Below are positions 1-12,625 of a stretch of DNA of 64,000 nucleotides, one piece after another. Every line of letters begins with the position of its first letter. Position 1 is the stretch's first letter. Where the stretch lies: the NCBI GenBank assembly GCA_947561395.2, contig OX387183.1:59379915-59443914 (forward strand), read 5' to 3'. The stretch is from Buxus sempervirens. Lineage: Eukaryota > Streptophyta > Magnoliopsida > Buxales > Buxaceae. Below the pieces are notes generated by a model. That model saw nothing but the letters and a program-made list of their open reading frames with translations. It did not search any database and had not been told where the DNA came from. A program made the translations under genes and the position numbers.

Positions 1-2010
1 TTATGTGACATATATTCTGTTAAAATTTCAAAAGATAGTTTGTTAAACACCCATTAGACCTAAAAGCATAAGCTAATAGGTGATGATGTAACTATGATCA
101 AAGGGCCTAAGATATGAGACTCAACACAGTTTGAATGTATGATGGAGCTGGGCTGTTCTTTGGTACATTGTGGAGTCATAGAACAAGTAAAAAAATCCCT
201 TTCCGAGCTAATCAGTGTTATTTTGGAGCTTAATAATAAATCAAAACGTCAGATTCGGAGATCAGATTTTTAACGTTTTATTCAATGTTGAAACTACGGA
301 TTGTAACACCACAACGTGCACACACACCGGTGAAGGTGGAATAGGTCCGAGGTCTTGAATACAATTTTTCAGGACTTTATCACTATCTGGAGTGGTGCCT
401 TTCACTGGGCATAAATTTATTGTTTGATATGAGACGATAAAGCAAGAGTGGCAATGCGTTGATTTTTAGAATTGCGTGCACTATCCTTAAGTCTTTGCTT
501 CAAGTTCTATCATATTTGATTCCTTAAGCCACTTTTTTCGGTGATTGGGATTTCAAAAGGTGCATAAGACTTCCTGTAATTCTTGTTTGTCCTCTGTCTG
601 ATTTTATTCAGTCATGATTTGGCATGGAAAGTTGGAATTTGTTAGCTGATTGACTGTTGAATGAGGTATTTAGATGGAGGCATCATATTGTAGTTGTGGT
701 GGATGAATGAAGTTTTCCAAGAGAGTAAGAGCAGCTGAAAAGGTTTCCTGTTCTGTCTAAGAACAATTCTGACATACAATCCTCTTTAGGTCATTTTTTA
801 ACAGCTCAAACAATAAGGTAAATATTTTTTGTTCTTAGGTGCACTGTCTTGTCAAAGGAGCTGTTTTAGTTATATCATTCGAATGCAGAGGAGGCTTAGT
901 ATACATGAAGGATCTAGGCTGTTCTTTGAGGAAGTTGTAACAAGCACAACTGTAGTTTTCAATTCCCATGACAACAGATGATACATGATTTAGATATTTC
1001 CAGAACCATTTAATATACTAGTTTTATAAATAAACACATTTGCAGTTCAACCCAGCCTCACCGTAGGTCCGTAACCAACTCCCCCCCTTTTTTTTGGTTG
1101 CATCCATGCTCTTATATTATAACATACTTTCATTTTTCTCATTTTTAGTATTTATTCTTGTATCCCTATATTTACTTTATTTTTTATTTTTATTAAATGC
1201 CAAAAGTAACTTTTTTCTAAAAATAAAAAATAAAAAAACATTTTACATTTATATCCATATATTATCATTTATTTTTATTTTTATCCCATTTATTGTATTA
1301 TGGCATATATAATATAACCTAAGAATCAATATATCTAATTAACAATAGAATTTACTGAGGATCAGTATTTTAAAAGTTGAATAATATTTTTAATTTTTTT
1401 TACTTCTACAGTATGAAAAAAAAATGAATAGATGATTCTATTCTTTTTCGGGTTATGAATATTTGAAAAGGATTACTTTTCTCTATTCCGAAAGTATAAA
1501 ATTGAAAAGAAATGTTAACTAATTTTTTTAGAATAATAAGTCTTCATAAATAATTGTTAATAAGGAAAATTAATGTTGGTGCTTATAGACATAGAGGCTA
1601 GCTATATTAATATAGCCAAGAGTCCAAGACTCTAGTTCAGCCCAGACCAACCTAAGTGATTGCCTATGTCCTTAAAATGGTATGTAATGGAAACTCCAAA
1701 TCCAACCTAATCTGGCTAAGAACAATAGACTAAAATCAAATAAAACACTAAAAAGGCGAATCGACCCAGCAAATTTTAGTGCAACCTATGACGGGTGTAC
1801 ACAATAGGAATACAAATGAAAATATAAGAAAAAATAGGGGCTAAGTGCAAAATGTTTTTTTTTTAGTTATTTAATAAAAATAAATAACAAAAGTTAAAAT
1901 AATTTTAAGGTTAAGTGTATGGTTCGCATATGAATATAAATATAATGTTACACTACCAAAAAAAATAAATATAACGTTAGCAAGTTGTTGCTAATCAAGT
2001 TGTGCAACTA
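1..2010. other. Intergenic, no gene recognised
   Basis: AT-rich plant intergenic sequence with many A/T homopolymers, for example around 1085-1330 and 1855-1900. The only open frame here (1094-1312) is low-complexity Phe/Leu/Ile translated from an AT-rich tract and has no family signature. I see no tRNA, terminal repeats or domain-like coding sequence. Confidence 0.6.
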
Positions 2011-2606
2011 ATCAAGTTGTCGGAAATAGCAGTAAGATGGATGAGGCCACTTGAAGGAAACTACAAGATCAATGTGGACGGCTCTTCTAGAGGCGCAAAT
2101 GGTAGAGCGGCGTGTGGGGTTGTACGCAGAGGACCAGACGGAGAATTCAAGGCTGCCATTGCTCACTTTCTGGGGAGCTCATCGGACTTAGTTGCGGAAG
2201 CTTTCGGGTTACTGGAAGGCATCAAGCTAGCTGTCAATCTCAAGATAACCAAAGTGGAGTTCGAAAGTGATTCAAAAAACATTGTTGGATTCATGAGCAG
2301 CTCATCCGAAGTCATTCCTTGGTCTGTTATCAGCATTATTGAAGAAGCGCAGCACCTATGCAACTCCTTCCACTCCTGGACGATTAAGCACATTTACAGA
2401 GAGTCAAACAAGGTTGCCGATGCACTCGCCAACTTTGCGTCGGAAGATTACCCCTGCTTCTGGGTTAACTTTCGCCCTGTCTTCATTTCATCTCTTCTAA
2501 ATTCGGACTACATTGGAGGGTCCACTGTCAGATCGATCAATAGCATCACCTTGTAACTGCTTTGCTGAACTTTTATTACCAAAAAAAAAAATCAAGTTGT
2601 CGGAAA
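2011..2606 (+). mobile_element. 5'-truncated L1-type LINE (RNase H tail) with 16-bp target-site duplication
   Basis: A perfect 16-bp repeat beginning ATCAAGTTGTCGG lies at 2011-2026 and 2591-2606, and the second copy follows directly on a run of A's (2580-2590). The body (2027-2590) encodes only a LINE C-terminal RNase H domain plus a short 3' tail. This is the classic product of target-primed reverse transcription: 5' truncation, poly(A) and flanking duplication. The coding part has no stop codon, so the insertion is probably fairly young. Confidence 0.9.
2027..2556 (+). pseudogene. LINE RNase H domain fragment (RVT_3 type)
   Basis: An open frame for a type I RNase H domain as found at the C-terminus of plant LINE ORF2. 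Visible motifs are NVDGSSRG (first acidic residue), AEAFGLLEGI (Glu), FESDSK (Asp) and NKVADALANF (last Asp with its flanking motif). There is no upstream reverse transcriptase and no proper ATG: the frame is simply open through the target-site duplication, so this is a dead fragment and not a host gene. The stop (ending 2556) is followed by about 25 nt and then poly(A). Plant proteins annotated as 'RNase H-like domain' often derive from such fragments. Expression is not expected unless read through from neighbouring DNA. Confidence 0.85.
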
Positions 2607-2830
2607 AGGACTGCTATAGAAAGGCACTTATAATGTTAGCATTCACGTGTCAATTCAGGCAAACATTGAATATCTGATTAATATCGCAATCAAGCCGGCC
2701 TTTTTCCACTGGGAGTTCACCTAACGACGACGGAGTATCGTCCTCCTCCACCTCGACTGTGGTTACAGCAAAGATCCATTTGCCTTTCTATAATTGAACT
2801 TGGTTTCTTTACAATCAAACGGTTCTGGAC

Positions 2831-5800
2831 ATGAGCTCAACAACAACTATATTTTGGCTTTTAGCCTTTCTTCTCTCCTACATGGGTTCTGGATCTCTGT
2901 CTCTCGTCAAGGCAGCCACCAACTTCGCTGGAAACGAGACCGATCGTTTGGCCTTGGTGTCGTTTAAAGCTCAGATTACTCGTGATCCTTTTAGAGTCTT
3001 GAGCTCGTGGAACGATTCTTTAGATTTTTGCCAATGGCAAGGTGTTACATGCGGTCGTCGTCATGCAAGGGTCATCTCGTTAACGCTTCAAGCATTGGGT
3101 CTGGTGGGATCTATATCTCCTAGCTTAGGAAATCTCAGTTTCCTGAGGGAGTTCACACTACAAAACAACAGTTTTCAAGGCGAAATCCCTCGAGAACTTG
3201 GTGGCTTGTTCAGGCTACGAGTACTAAGGCTGAGTTTTAACTCCTTAGAAGGGCAAATCCCTGCCAACTTGTCCCACTGTTCAAACCTCGTCGAACTCAG
3301 TTTGGCATCCAATAAGCTTGGAGGAAATATACCACTTGAGCTAGGCCATTTGTCGAAGCTAGAGCAACTTTCTCTTCAGATCAACAGTTTGACGGGAGAG
3401 ATCCCACCTTCTCTTGGCAACATTTCCTCTCTCGAACGGATTCTTCTAGGACTGAATAATCTCGAAGGAAGAATTCCAGATGAAATAGGACAGCTCGGAA
3501 GCTTAGAAACTCTGAGAATCGGTGGAAACAAATTATCTGGTATGATTCCTTCTTCAATCTACAACATCAGTTCCATTACAGATTTCTCTGTGACTGATCA
3601 AAACCAACTTCACGGGAGCCTACCCCATGACATGGGCCTCACTCTCCCCAATCTTGAGCTCCTTAACTTTGTTTCCAACCAATTTTCAGGAGTTGTTCCG
3701 CTCTCGTTATCTAATGCTTCGGCACTCAAAATATTTGATATATCAGAGAACAATTTCACGGGGAAAGTTTCTGTGGATTTCGGAAAACTAGAAAATCTCA
3801 CTTTCCTAAATATTGCTGTTAACCGTTTGGGAAGGGGTGGAGCTGATGATCTTAATTTCATTGCTTCTCTGACAAACTGTAGTAAATTGAGAGCATTGGG
3901 TATATATGAAAATCTTTTTGGAGGGGCATTCCCCATTTCCATAACCAACTTATCAACCCAACTCACAAGGTTAGTGATGGGGAGAAATCAAATACATGGA
4001 AGCATCCCAGAAGGAATAGGTAATCTTGTGAATTTGAATACATTAGGCATGGAAATCAATCAATTGACAGGTAGTATCCCATATTCCATTGGGAAGCTTA
4101 AAAAGCTACAAGCTATGAGTTTTTCCACGAACAAGTTATCAGGGAAGATTCCATCCTCTATGGGAAATCTAACATTAATTACTCAAATGGCTTTAAATGA
4201 TAACAGTTTACGAGGGAGCATACCTTCAAGTCTTAATGGAAATTTCCGATTTTTGAATTATTTGGATCTCTCTAGAAATAATCTCAGTGGTACTATACCT
4301 CGAGAAGTTCTGAGCCTTCCCTCTTTATCTGTCAATCTGAACCTATCTTACAACTCCTTCAATGGTTCCTTACCCGTGGAAGTTGGAAACTTGAAAAATC
4401 TAGTGTATTTAGATGTTTCTGAGAATAAGATATCCGGTGAAATTCCAAGCAGCATTGGTGGTTGTACCGTCTTGGAACATTTACATATGGAGGGTAACCT
4501 GTTTCAAGGACCCATTCCCTCAACATTGACCTCCTTGAGAGGACTTCAAGATTTAGATCTTTCTCGCAATAACTTGTCAGGTCAAATACCAAAATATCTG
4601 GGGAACATGTCGTTGATGAATTTAAATTTGTCTTACAACAACTTTGCGGGTGAGCTGACAATGGAAGGAGTCTTCCGAAACACAAGTGCAATTTCAGTGG
4701 AGGGAAACAGTTGGCTTTGTGGTGGAATATCTGAGTTGAAATTGCCTTCATGCACCATGGAAACACCGAGAAAACGGCGAACTTCTCGTTTACTCATTAA
4801 ATTACTAATTCCAATCCTTTGTGGGCTTCTAGGACTAACATTGCTGTCATCTTTCTTAATCTTATATTGGTTGAGAAAGAAAAGAAAGAAGCCTTCTTCT
4901 CCCACCTCATCGTTGCGTTCGCTTTTAAATGTTTCCTATGACAAGCTGCTTAAGGGGACTGATGGCTTCTCTTCAGCGAATTTGATTGGAGTGGGGAGCT
5001 TTGGGTCTGTCTATAAGGGAGTTCTTGATCAGGGCGGAACAGTTGTTGCGGTGAAGGTTCTCAACCTTCAACATCAAGGAGCATCCAAGAGCTTCATGGC
5101 AGAGTGTGAAGTCTTAAGAAACATCCGGCATCGGAATCTCGTCAAGATTCTTACCGCTTGCTCAAGTGCTGATTTTCAAGGTAATGATTTCAAGGCTCTG
5201 GTGTATGAGTTCATGCCAAAAGGGAGTCTAGAGAGGTGGCTACATCCAATTCCAGAAATAGAGGAACCCAAGAAGTTGAACCTTGTTCATAGATTAAACA
5301 TTTCCATTGATGTGGCTTCTGCGTTGGAGTATCTTCACCACCATTGTCAAAAGCCAATCGTTCATTGTGATCTAAAGCCAAGCAATGTTCTCCTTGACAA
5401 CGACATGACTGCCCATTTGGGTGATTTTGGGTTGGCCAGGTTCCTTCTACAAGCCACTGGTACAATCCATCCAAATCAGACCAGTTCAGTTGGAGTAAAA
5501 GGGTCCATTGGATACGCTGCTCCAGGTAACCATATCACTGAATTTTCCTACTCCTTTCACTTAATGACTATAACTGAGAAGTTTTAATTGGCAGAGTACG
5601 GCGTGGGTAGTGAGATTTCAACAAATGGCGATGTATACAGCTATGGAATCCTCTTATTGGAGATGTTCACAAGAAAGAGACCCACAGATGAAATGTTTAA
5701 AGATGGCTTAAACCTTCATACCTATGTTAAGATGGCTTTGCCTGATCAAATGATGAAGGTTGTGGATCCCATGCTTCTTTCCGCACAAGAAGAAGAAGAA

Positions 5801-5989
5801 GAGGTAGTTCCTATCAAGGAAATTGAGATCCTGAGAAGCGTGAGAGGAGATAGAGTGCAAGAGTGTCTGATTTTGATTCTACGCCTTGGAGTCGCATGTT
5901 CTATGGAATCTCCCAGGCAACGGATGGACATCTTCCGTGTTGCCAATGAGCTGCAAGAGATCAAGAAGTCCCTTCTCCAAATTAATTAA
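2831..5989 (+). CDS. LRR-XII receptor-like serine/threonine kinase (EFR/Xa21-like), two exons
   Basis: Plasma-membrane receptor kinase of the family that includes EFR and Xa21, which sense microbial patterns. Exon 1 is 2831-5525 and exon 2 is 5595-5989; the 69-bp GT-AG intron interrupts the codon for the Glu of the kinase APE motif (CCAG|gt...cag|AG), giving 1029 residues. In order: signal peptide (about 1-28), LRRNT cap with SWNDSLDFCQWQGVTC, some twenty LRRs of the LxxNxLxGxIP type, transmembrane helix (about 654-678) followed by basic RKKRKK, then kinase. Kinase landmarks are the Gly loop GVGSFGSVYKG, Lys742 in VAVKV, HCDLKPSN at 845-852 and DFG at 865-867. Cys in place of Arg before the catalytic Asp makes it a non-RD kinase, typical of innate-immunity receptors. 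The ATG at 2831 starts a good signal peptide. Ligand unknown. All key residues are present. Confidence 0.92.
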
Positions 5990-5999
5990 GTGCCAGACT

Positions 6000-6775
6000 T
6001 CGGCATGAGGGGAAAGAAAACAAAAGGAGAAAAAGTCACACCCTCTTTTAGCCTCTTCAGGTCTGGGTCTCATCTTACCATGGAAGAGCTCATATCATGT
6101 GGAGCATGGTCTCTTTCATCCTCAAGCTGGTGCTTCATCGTCCTGAATCCTAACCAAACCTAAGGGCCAGGTTGTCCCCAGGTCATTTATTCGATCTCAA
6201 TTTTTCCCTTTCTATAAACATGATTTGTGAGATTAATAGGTAGTATTCAATTTTCATCCTCCGTATTCAACAAACAGTTCTGAAAGAATGGTTTCTCTTT
6301 GTTGACATTTTCAGTCAACAAACAGTCAAAAATATTGCTTCTTTAATACTAACAGTAAATAGAGAGCAAAATATATAATACTATAACTATAAGAACCGAG
6401 TTACAAACCAATGAAACCTAGAATTTACCCTAAAATGTATTAAACTTGAGCATAAGTAGTACTATTCTGGTGGTCTCCCAAAATTAAGTTTGAGAGGGTA
6501 AGAAATCTGATGACGAATTAACTATTTCAAGGCTGTAAACGGTGAGGAAGGCTTTGGGGCCTCCCAGGTTCCTTAAATTTTTTGACCTCAAGCTCAAATC
6601 ATTGAGGGTCGGCTTAGCTCGAATTGTAATTGAACTATATGAATCTTAGGTGTCTTAATTGTAAATCTTCAAAAAATATGAGTGCAAAATATATTATATG
6701 AAAGTTAATAATGTTACTTTTTTTTTATAAGAAAGAAGAGAATTATAAACATGTAATATAAATACTCGAGTCCCC
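6000..6775. other. 3' flank of the first receptor kinase, no gene
   Basis: The first 200-250 bases after the stop are probably 3' UTR. The rest is AT-rich spacer leading into the LINE fragment at 6776. No domain, tRNA or terminal repeat was seen. Confidence 0.5.
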
Positions 6776-8010
6776 ATGCCAGAGGAGATATGGGGAGTGG
6801 TCAAGGACTTTTCACCATATAAAGCACCAGGCCCAAATGGCTATCCTGCAATATTCTATCAGAAATACTGGGACATTGTTGGCCAAGAGGTAATTACTTC
6901 TGTTCAAAATTTCTTCCAAACAGGGGATCTACCAGATCGAATTAACCACACTTTTATTGTTTTAATACCGAAAGTTAAGAATCCTCATCATTTAAACCAG
7001 TACCGTCCAATAAGCCTTTGTAATGTGATCTACAAGATCATTACAAAAGTACTGGTAAATAGGATTCGACCCTTATTGACTCATCTCATTGCCCCATATC
7101 AAAATGCTTTCACTCCCGGCAGGCACATTACAGACAATATTCTCGTTCACCATGAGATATGTCATCTATTTCATAAGAAAAAAAAGAAGAAGAGAAAGAA
7201 AGCACAAAAGCCTAAAAAAAAATCTAAACTTGCAGAAGGGCTGGTATGCCTTAAAATTGGATTTTTCTAAGGCTTATGACCGGGTCAGATGGAGTTTTCT
7301 TAGGCAGGTTCTTCTTGCCTTTGGTTTCAGTCCTCATCTTACCAACTTAATCATGACCTGTGTATCATCTGTGTCTTTTAGTATATTGATTAATGGTACA
7401 CCTGTTGGACAAATAAAACCTTCTAGAGGTCTCCGACAAGGAGATCCTCTTTCCCCGTACCTCTTTATTATGTACCAACAGGTATTGAGCCTCGCAATTT
7501 CCCGTGCTGAAATAGATGGTAGATATCGGGGAATAAAAGTGAAGGCCGGAAGTCCAGCAATATCTCATCTGATGTTTGCTGATGACGCAGTTCTCTACGG
7601 TCATGTTAACCAAAGGGAAGCTCACTCCATGGTAAGACTTTTATATCAATATAGTGTGGAATCAGGTCAAGAGTTGAATCTACAAAAGTCTTCTATACAG
7701 TTCAGCAGCAATACTCCTTCATCTCAAAGAGCTTCTATGAGAGGCATATTTAATGTACAAGGAGTTCACCATGCTGATAAATATCTAGGACTTCCGGTAT
7801 TGTTCAAGAAACCAACCTACAAGGACTGCAAGGACTTGATTGACAGTGTCTTCTCGGCTAACTGCCTGGAAGGCTAGGCTACTATCTCAAATGGGGCGAG
7901 TCACACTGATTAAATCGGTCTTAAGTGCTATCCCCAACTATTACATGCAATGCTTTTTACTGCCAAAAATGGTTCTTAACATATTAGATCAACTTTCACG
8001 CTCATACTAG
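6776..8010 (+). pseudogene. Broken LINE reverse transcriptase fragment
   Basis: Internal piece of a plant L1-type ORF2. The first frame (from 6776) reads APGPNGYPAIFYQ, FIVLIPKVKNP, YRPISLCNVIYKI and AFTPGRHITDN. After an A-rich, lysine-rich tract (about 7175-7225) the frame shifts, and the second frame (to 7877) gives ALKLDFSKAYDRVRW, SRGLRQGDPLSPYLF and FADDAVLYG, the catalytic YxDD-equivalent. A third frame continues after 7860 with a GRVTLIKSVLSAIPNYY-like stretch to about 8010. The endonuclease, RNase H and poly(A) parts are missing, so it is truncated at both ends. It lies between the two convergent receptor kinases and is on the plus strand. Confidence 0.88.
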
Positions 8011-8847
8011 ATTAATCAGTCAATCAAATGGGGATCCAGGCTATAACTGCCGTCCTAGTATTTCGAGAAAGGTGACAAGGATGCCCTTCCCGTTTAGGGG
8101 ATGAGTTCATCTCAAAACAATAAAGACAATGGTTATCCGCCACCGAGTTTTCAGAGGATAAAAATGGGGTCGCCTGCCGGCCGAGTGAAAGTTACATGGA
8201 ATGAGTCATCGAAGACATCAGATGAAAAAATGTGGTAATATATCCGTTACACGCTCTTTCAAAATTAAACTAATTCCATGGCACAATTATTAAACGTCAC
8301 CCTTCTCAACAACTACTTGTTTACTTATTGATCACATTCAGGATGAAGCCTTCCCCACTACATTTCCCATATTTCTATTCTGAGAATCTTGTTTCGCTAC
8401 TCCAGCTTTGTTTAGAATAAGATCACAATTGCAAATTTAACCTCTTTATTAATAACACGATATTTAATTGCTTCCCAACTAGTTACTCTGAAATTTAATA
8501 TTTATCTTATCCTTATTAGTTAGACTATGGGTAATTAAATCCTTTTTAATTGACTCTATCCAAATTATTTTCAGTCTTATTTTTGCCTTTTAAAATCTAA
8601 TTCAACAACTCTGATTTTCTTTCCTTTGCAGATTCTATTGAGTCTTCTTTTTGCCATTTAAATCATCTGTTCTGCAAATTTTTCTTTTCCGTTTTCGCAA
8701 TTTTCAAATTAATTACTCAGCCTTCCTTTCATGATTCAAATTGATATAATAGAATCAAACAAATGAAATCATTGAGATTCCAACTTGCCGTAAGAGTTTT
8801 GAGTTAAACATAAGCTTTTGCAACAGTAAAAGCCCAGATGTTGGGAT
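8011..8847. other. Spacer and 3' flank of the second receptor kinase
   Basis: AT-rich spacer. The last 200-300 bases before 8848 are presumably the 3' UTR of the minus-strand receptor kinase. I see no open frame with a recognisable family and no terminal repeats. Confidence 0.45.
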
Positions 8848-11800
8848 CTACGGCCGATCCCGAATTTGGAGGAGAAGTTTCTTGATCGCCTGCAACTCAT
8901 TTGCAACACCAGTTATGCCCTTTCGTTCTCTGGGAGATTCAACAGAACACGCGACTCCAAGGCCAAGTACCGATATCAAGCACGCTTGCACCCTGTCTCT
9001 TCTTAAGCATCTGATGCCCTCATCTCCCCTGGCAGCTGCTTCCTCTTCTTCCGAGATAAGAAGCAGAGGATCTACAAACTCTGTTATCCCACCAGGCAAA
9101 GCCATCTTAACAAAGGTATGAAGGTTTAAACCATCTCTGAACATGCCATCGGTGGGTCTCTTCCCAGTGAACATTTCCAATAAGAGGATCCCATAGCTGT
9201 ACACATCACCATTTGTTGAAATTTCACTTCCCATGCCATACTCTGCTAATTCAAACACCCCAAATTTCAGTCATTAAAAAAAAAAGATGCAGGAGAATTA
9301 AGTCATACGTTTAATTACCTGGTGCAACGTATCCAATTGACCCCTTTACTCCAACTGAGCTTGTCTGATTTGGATGGACGGTACCAATGGCCATTTGAAG
9401 GAACCTGGCCAACCCAAAATCACCCACGTGGGCGTTCATTTCATCGTCAAGAAGAACATTGCTTGGCTTTAGATCACAGTGAACTACTGGAGTTTGGCAA
9501 TGGTGATGAAGATAATCTAATGCATAAGCCACATCGATGGCAATGTTTAATCTTTGAACCAGGTTCAACTTCTTGGGTTCCTCTGTTTCTGGAATTGAAT
9601 GTAGCCACCTCTCTAGACTCCCATTTGGCATGAATTCATATACTAGGGCCTTGAAATCATTACCTTGAAAGTCAGAACTCGAGCAAGCGGTCCGAATCTT
9701 GACAAGATTCCGGTGGCGGATGTTTCTCAAGACCTCACACTCTGCCATGAAGCTCTTGGAAGCTCCTCGATGTTGAAGGTTGAGTACCTTTACTGCAACA
9801 GTTGTTCCGCCCTGATCAAGGACTCCCTTATAAACAGACCCAAAGCTCCCCGCTCCAATCAAATTGGTTGAAGAGAACCCATTAGTCCCCTTAAGTAGCC
9901 TTTCATAGGAAACATTTAAAAGTGAACGCAACGATGAGGTGGGAGAAGAAGGCTTCTTTCTTTTCTTTCTCAACCAATATAAGATTAAGAAAGATGACAA
10001 AACCGTCAATACCAAAAGCCCACAAACAATTGGAATTACAAATTTGAGTACAAGAGAAGTTCGATGTTTCCTCGGTTTTTCAACAATGCAAATAGGCAAT
10101 TGTAATGCTGATATTCCCCCACAAAGCTTACTATTTCCTGCTACTGAAATTGCACTTGAATTTCGAAAGACTCCATCTAGTGGCACCTCACCTTCAAGTT
10201 TGTTGTAAGACAAATTTAAATTCATCAATGACATGTTCCCCAAAAATTTTGGAATTCGACCTGACAGGTTGTTGCGTGAAAGATCTAAATCTCGAATACC
10301 TTTCAAAGATATCAAAGTTGGAGGAATGGGTCCTTGAAACAAGTTACCCTCCATATGTAGATTTTCCATGACTGTACAATCACCAATGCTGCTTGGAATT
10401 TCTCCAGACATCTTGTTCTCAGAAACATCTAAATACATGAGATTTTTCAAGTTTCCAACCTCCACAGGCAAGGAACCATTGAAGGAGTTGAAAGACAGAC
10501 CCAAGTACACAGATAGAGAGGGAAGGCTCAAAACCTCTCGTGGTATTGTGCCACTGAGATTATTTGCAGAAAGATCCAAACGATATAGATTTTGGAAATT
10601 TCCAAAACTTGAAGGTACGGTACCTTGTAAATTGTTTCGGTCTAAATCGATTTCCGTAATTATTGTTAGATTCCCCAGGGAGGATGGGATCTTTCCTGAT
10701 AGCTTGTTTAGAAACAAAGCCATGGATTGTAGCTTTTGAAGCTTTCCAATGGAAGAAGGGATACTTCCTGTCAACTGATTGGCCTCCATGCCTAATGTAT
10801 TCAAATTCACAAGATTCCCTATTCCTTCTGGGATGCTCCCGTATATTTGATTTCGCCCCATTGTTAAGCCATTGAGTTGGGTTGATAAGTTGGTTATGGA
10901 AATTGGGAACGCCCCTCCGAAAAGATTGTCATATATTCCCAACACTGTCAGCTTACTACAATTTGTTAGAGGAGTGATGAAATCAAGATCATCAGCTCCA
11001 CCACTTCCCAAACGATTAGAACCCATGTTTAGCCAATTGAGATTCTCTAGTCTTCCAAAATCCACAGAAACTTTTCCTGTGAAGTTGTTCATTGCTATAT
11101 CAATTTCATAGAGCGTCGAAGCATTGGATAATGAGGACGGAACAGCTCCTGAAAATTGGTTTGAACCAATGTTGAAGAGCTGGAGATTGGGAAGAGTGAG
11201 GCCTACGTCGTGGGGTAGGCTCCCCTGAAGTTGATTTTGAACCAGAGCGAAATCTGTAATGGAACTGAGATTGTAGATTGAAGAAGGGATCATACCAGAT
11301 AACTTGTTTTCGCCGATTCTCAGTATTCTTAAGCTTTTGAGCCGTCCTATTTCGAGTGGAATCCTTCCCTCGAGATTATTCACTCCTAGAGCAATCACTT
11401 GGAGAGAAGAAATGTTGCCAAGAGAAGGTGGGATCTGTCCTGTCAGATTGTTGCGCTGAAGAACCAGTTGCTCCAGCTTCGACAAGTGGCCAAGCTCAAC
11501 TGGGATATTTCCAACGAGCTTATTGGATCCCAACCTTAGCTCGACGAGGTTTGAACAGTGTGACAGGTTGGCAGGGATTTGCCCTTCTAACGAGTTAATA
11601 CTCAGCCTTATTACTCGTAGCCTGAACAAACCACCAAGTTCTCGAGGGATTTCGCCATGAAAACTGTTGTTTTGTAGTGTGAGCTCCTTAAGGAAGCTGA
11701 GATTTCCGACACTAGAAGATACAGACCCCACCAGACCCAATGACTGCAGCGTTAACGAGGTGACCCTTGCATGACGACGACCACATGTAACACCTCGCCA

Positions 11801-12001
11801 TTGGCAGAAATGTAGAGAATCGTTCCACGAGCTCATGACTTGGAAAGGATCACGAGTTATCTGAGCCTTGAACGCCATCAAGGCCAACCGATCGGTCTCG
11901 TTCCCAGCATTGGTGGTGGTGGCAGCCACGACGAGATGCAGATATCCAGTCGTGCATGAGAGAAGAAAGGCTAAAACCAAAAATACCGTTGTTGAGCTCA
12001 T
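8848..12001 (-). CDS. LRR-XII receptor-like serine/threonine kinase, paralogue of the gene at 2831
   Basis: Second member of the EFR/Xa21-like pair, transcribed towards the first. Exon 1 is 12001-9319 and exon 2 is 9242-8848; the 76-bp intron (9318-9243) splits the same APE Glu codon as in the paralogue, and exon 2 has the identical length (395 nt). The product is 1025 residues: signal peptide, LRRNT cap (SWNDSLHFCQWRGVTC), about twenty LRRs, transmembrane helix (about 650-675), RKKRKK stop-transfer, and kinase with GAGSFGSVYKG, VAVKV, HCDLKPSN and DFGLARF. It is again a non-RD kinase (Cys before the catalytic Asp). The sequence around the ATG (ATGAGCTCAACAAC) is shared with the first gene. 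Differences concentrate in the LRR region, as expected if ligand specificity has diverged. No frameshift or missing catalytic residue was seen. Confidence 0.92.
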
Positions 12002-12625
12002 GGCTAAACTTTGGAGAAACCAAATTCGATTAATGGAATCTCTGCCGTAACTACACTCTGCGCGGAGGAGAAAGACTTTAATAGTAATCGACGTCGTCTG
12101 ACCAATCGAGCTAATAGGCTGTATAGGCTACAGTTGCCTCTATTACACGTTGAACACAACAGGGTTAACGCTGACATTTTAAACGAAGATGATGGCCCGT
12201 TTACTTCCGACCCAGTGTGAATGCGGCTCGTCTTGCTGCCGCTTTCGTGTTTGGAGGGAGGACTTCGGCTCGGACAAAAGCAAGTCAGACTTGAATGATT
12301 TTCATTCTAATCGAAGGGCAGGACTGCAGGACGCCACAGCCACACAGCACAAATGACAAATTTGATTTGTGGTCGGAGTCGGACAGACCACCACCCTTGA
12401 AGTCCAATGCATTTGAATTATGAACCGAATAACCCCACCGTACATGAAATACCCAAGTTGGGATGAAATCTCCCTAAAACTTTCTTCCAAATTGGCCGCA
12501 GAGTGATTGCAGGCAGTCAATGGATCTTCGAGAAAATGCGTTCGTCTTTGAGACTTTATTTTTCAAACCATTGACATTGCCATTGGAGCCCCCTCTCAAT
12601 ATCTAAATTTGGGGATGAAATCTTC
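12002..12625. other. Upstream region of the second receptor kinase
   Basis: Probable promoter and leader of the minus-strand receptor kinase. Short open frames here have no recognisable domain. No clear TATA box stands out close to the start codon. Confidence 0.4.

Noticed and set aside
1094-1312. 72-codon open frame
   Set aside because: Low-complexity Phe/Leu/Ile translation of an AT-rich tract with no domain.
3610-5474. Antisense open frames across the first receptor kinase (and plus-strand ones across the second)
   Set aside because: Mirror frames of LRR coding sequence; composition follows the real gene and no family is recognisable.
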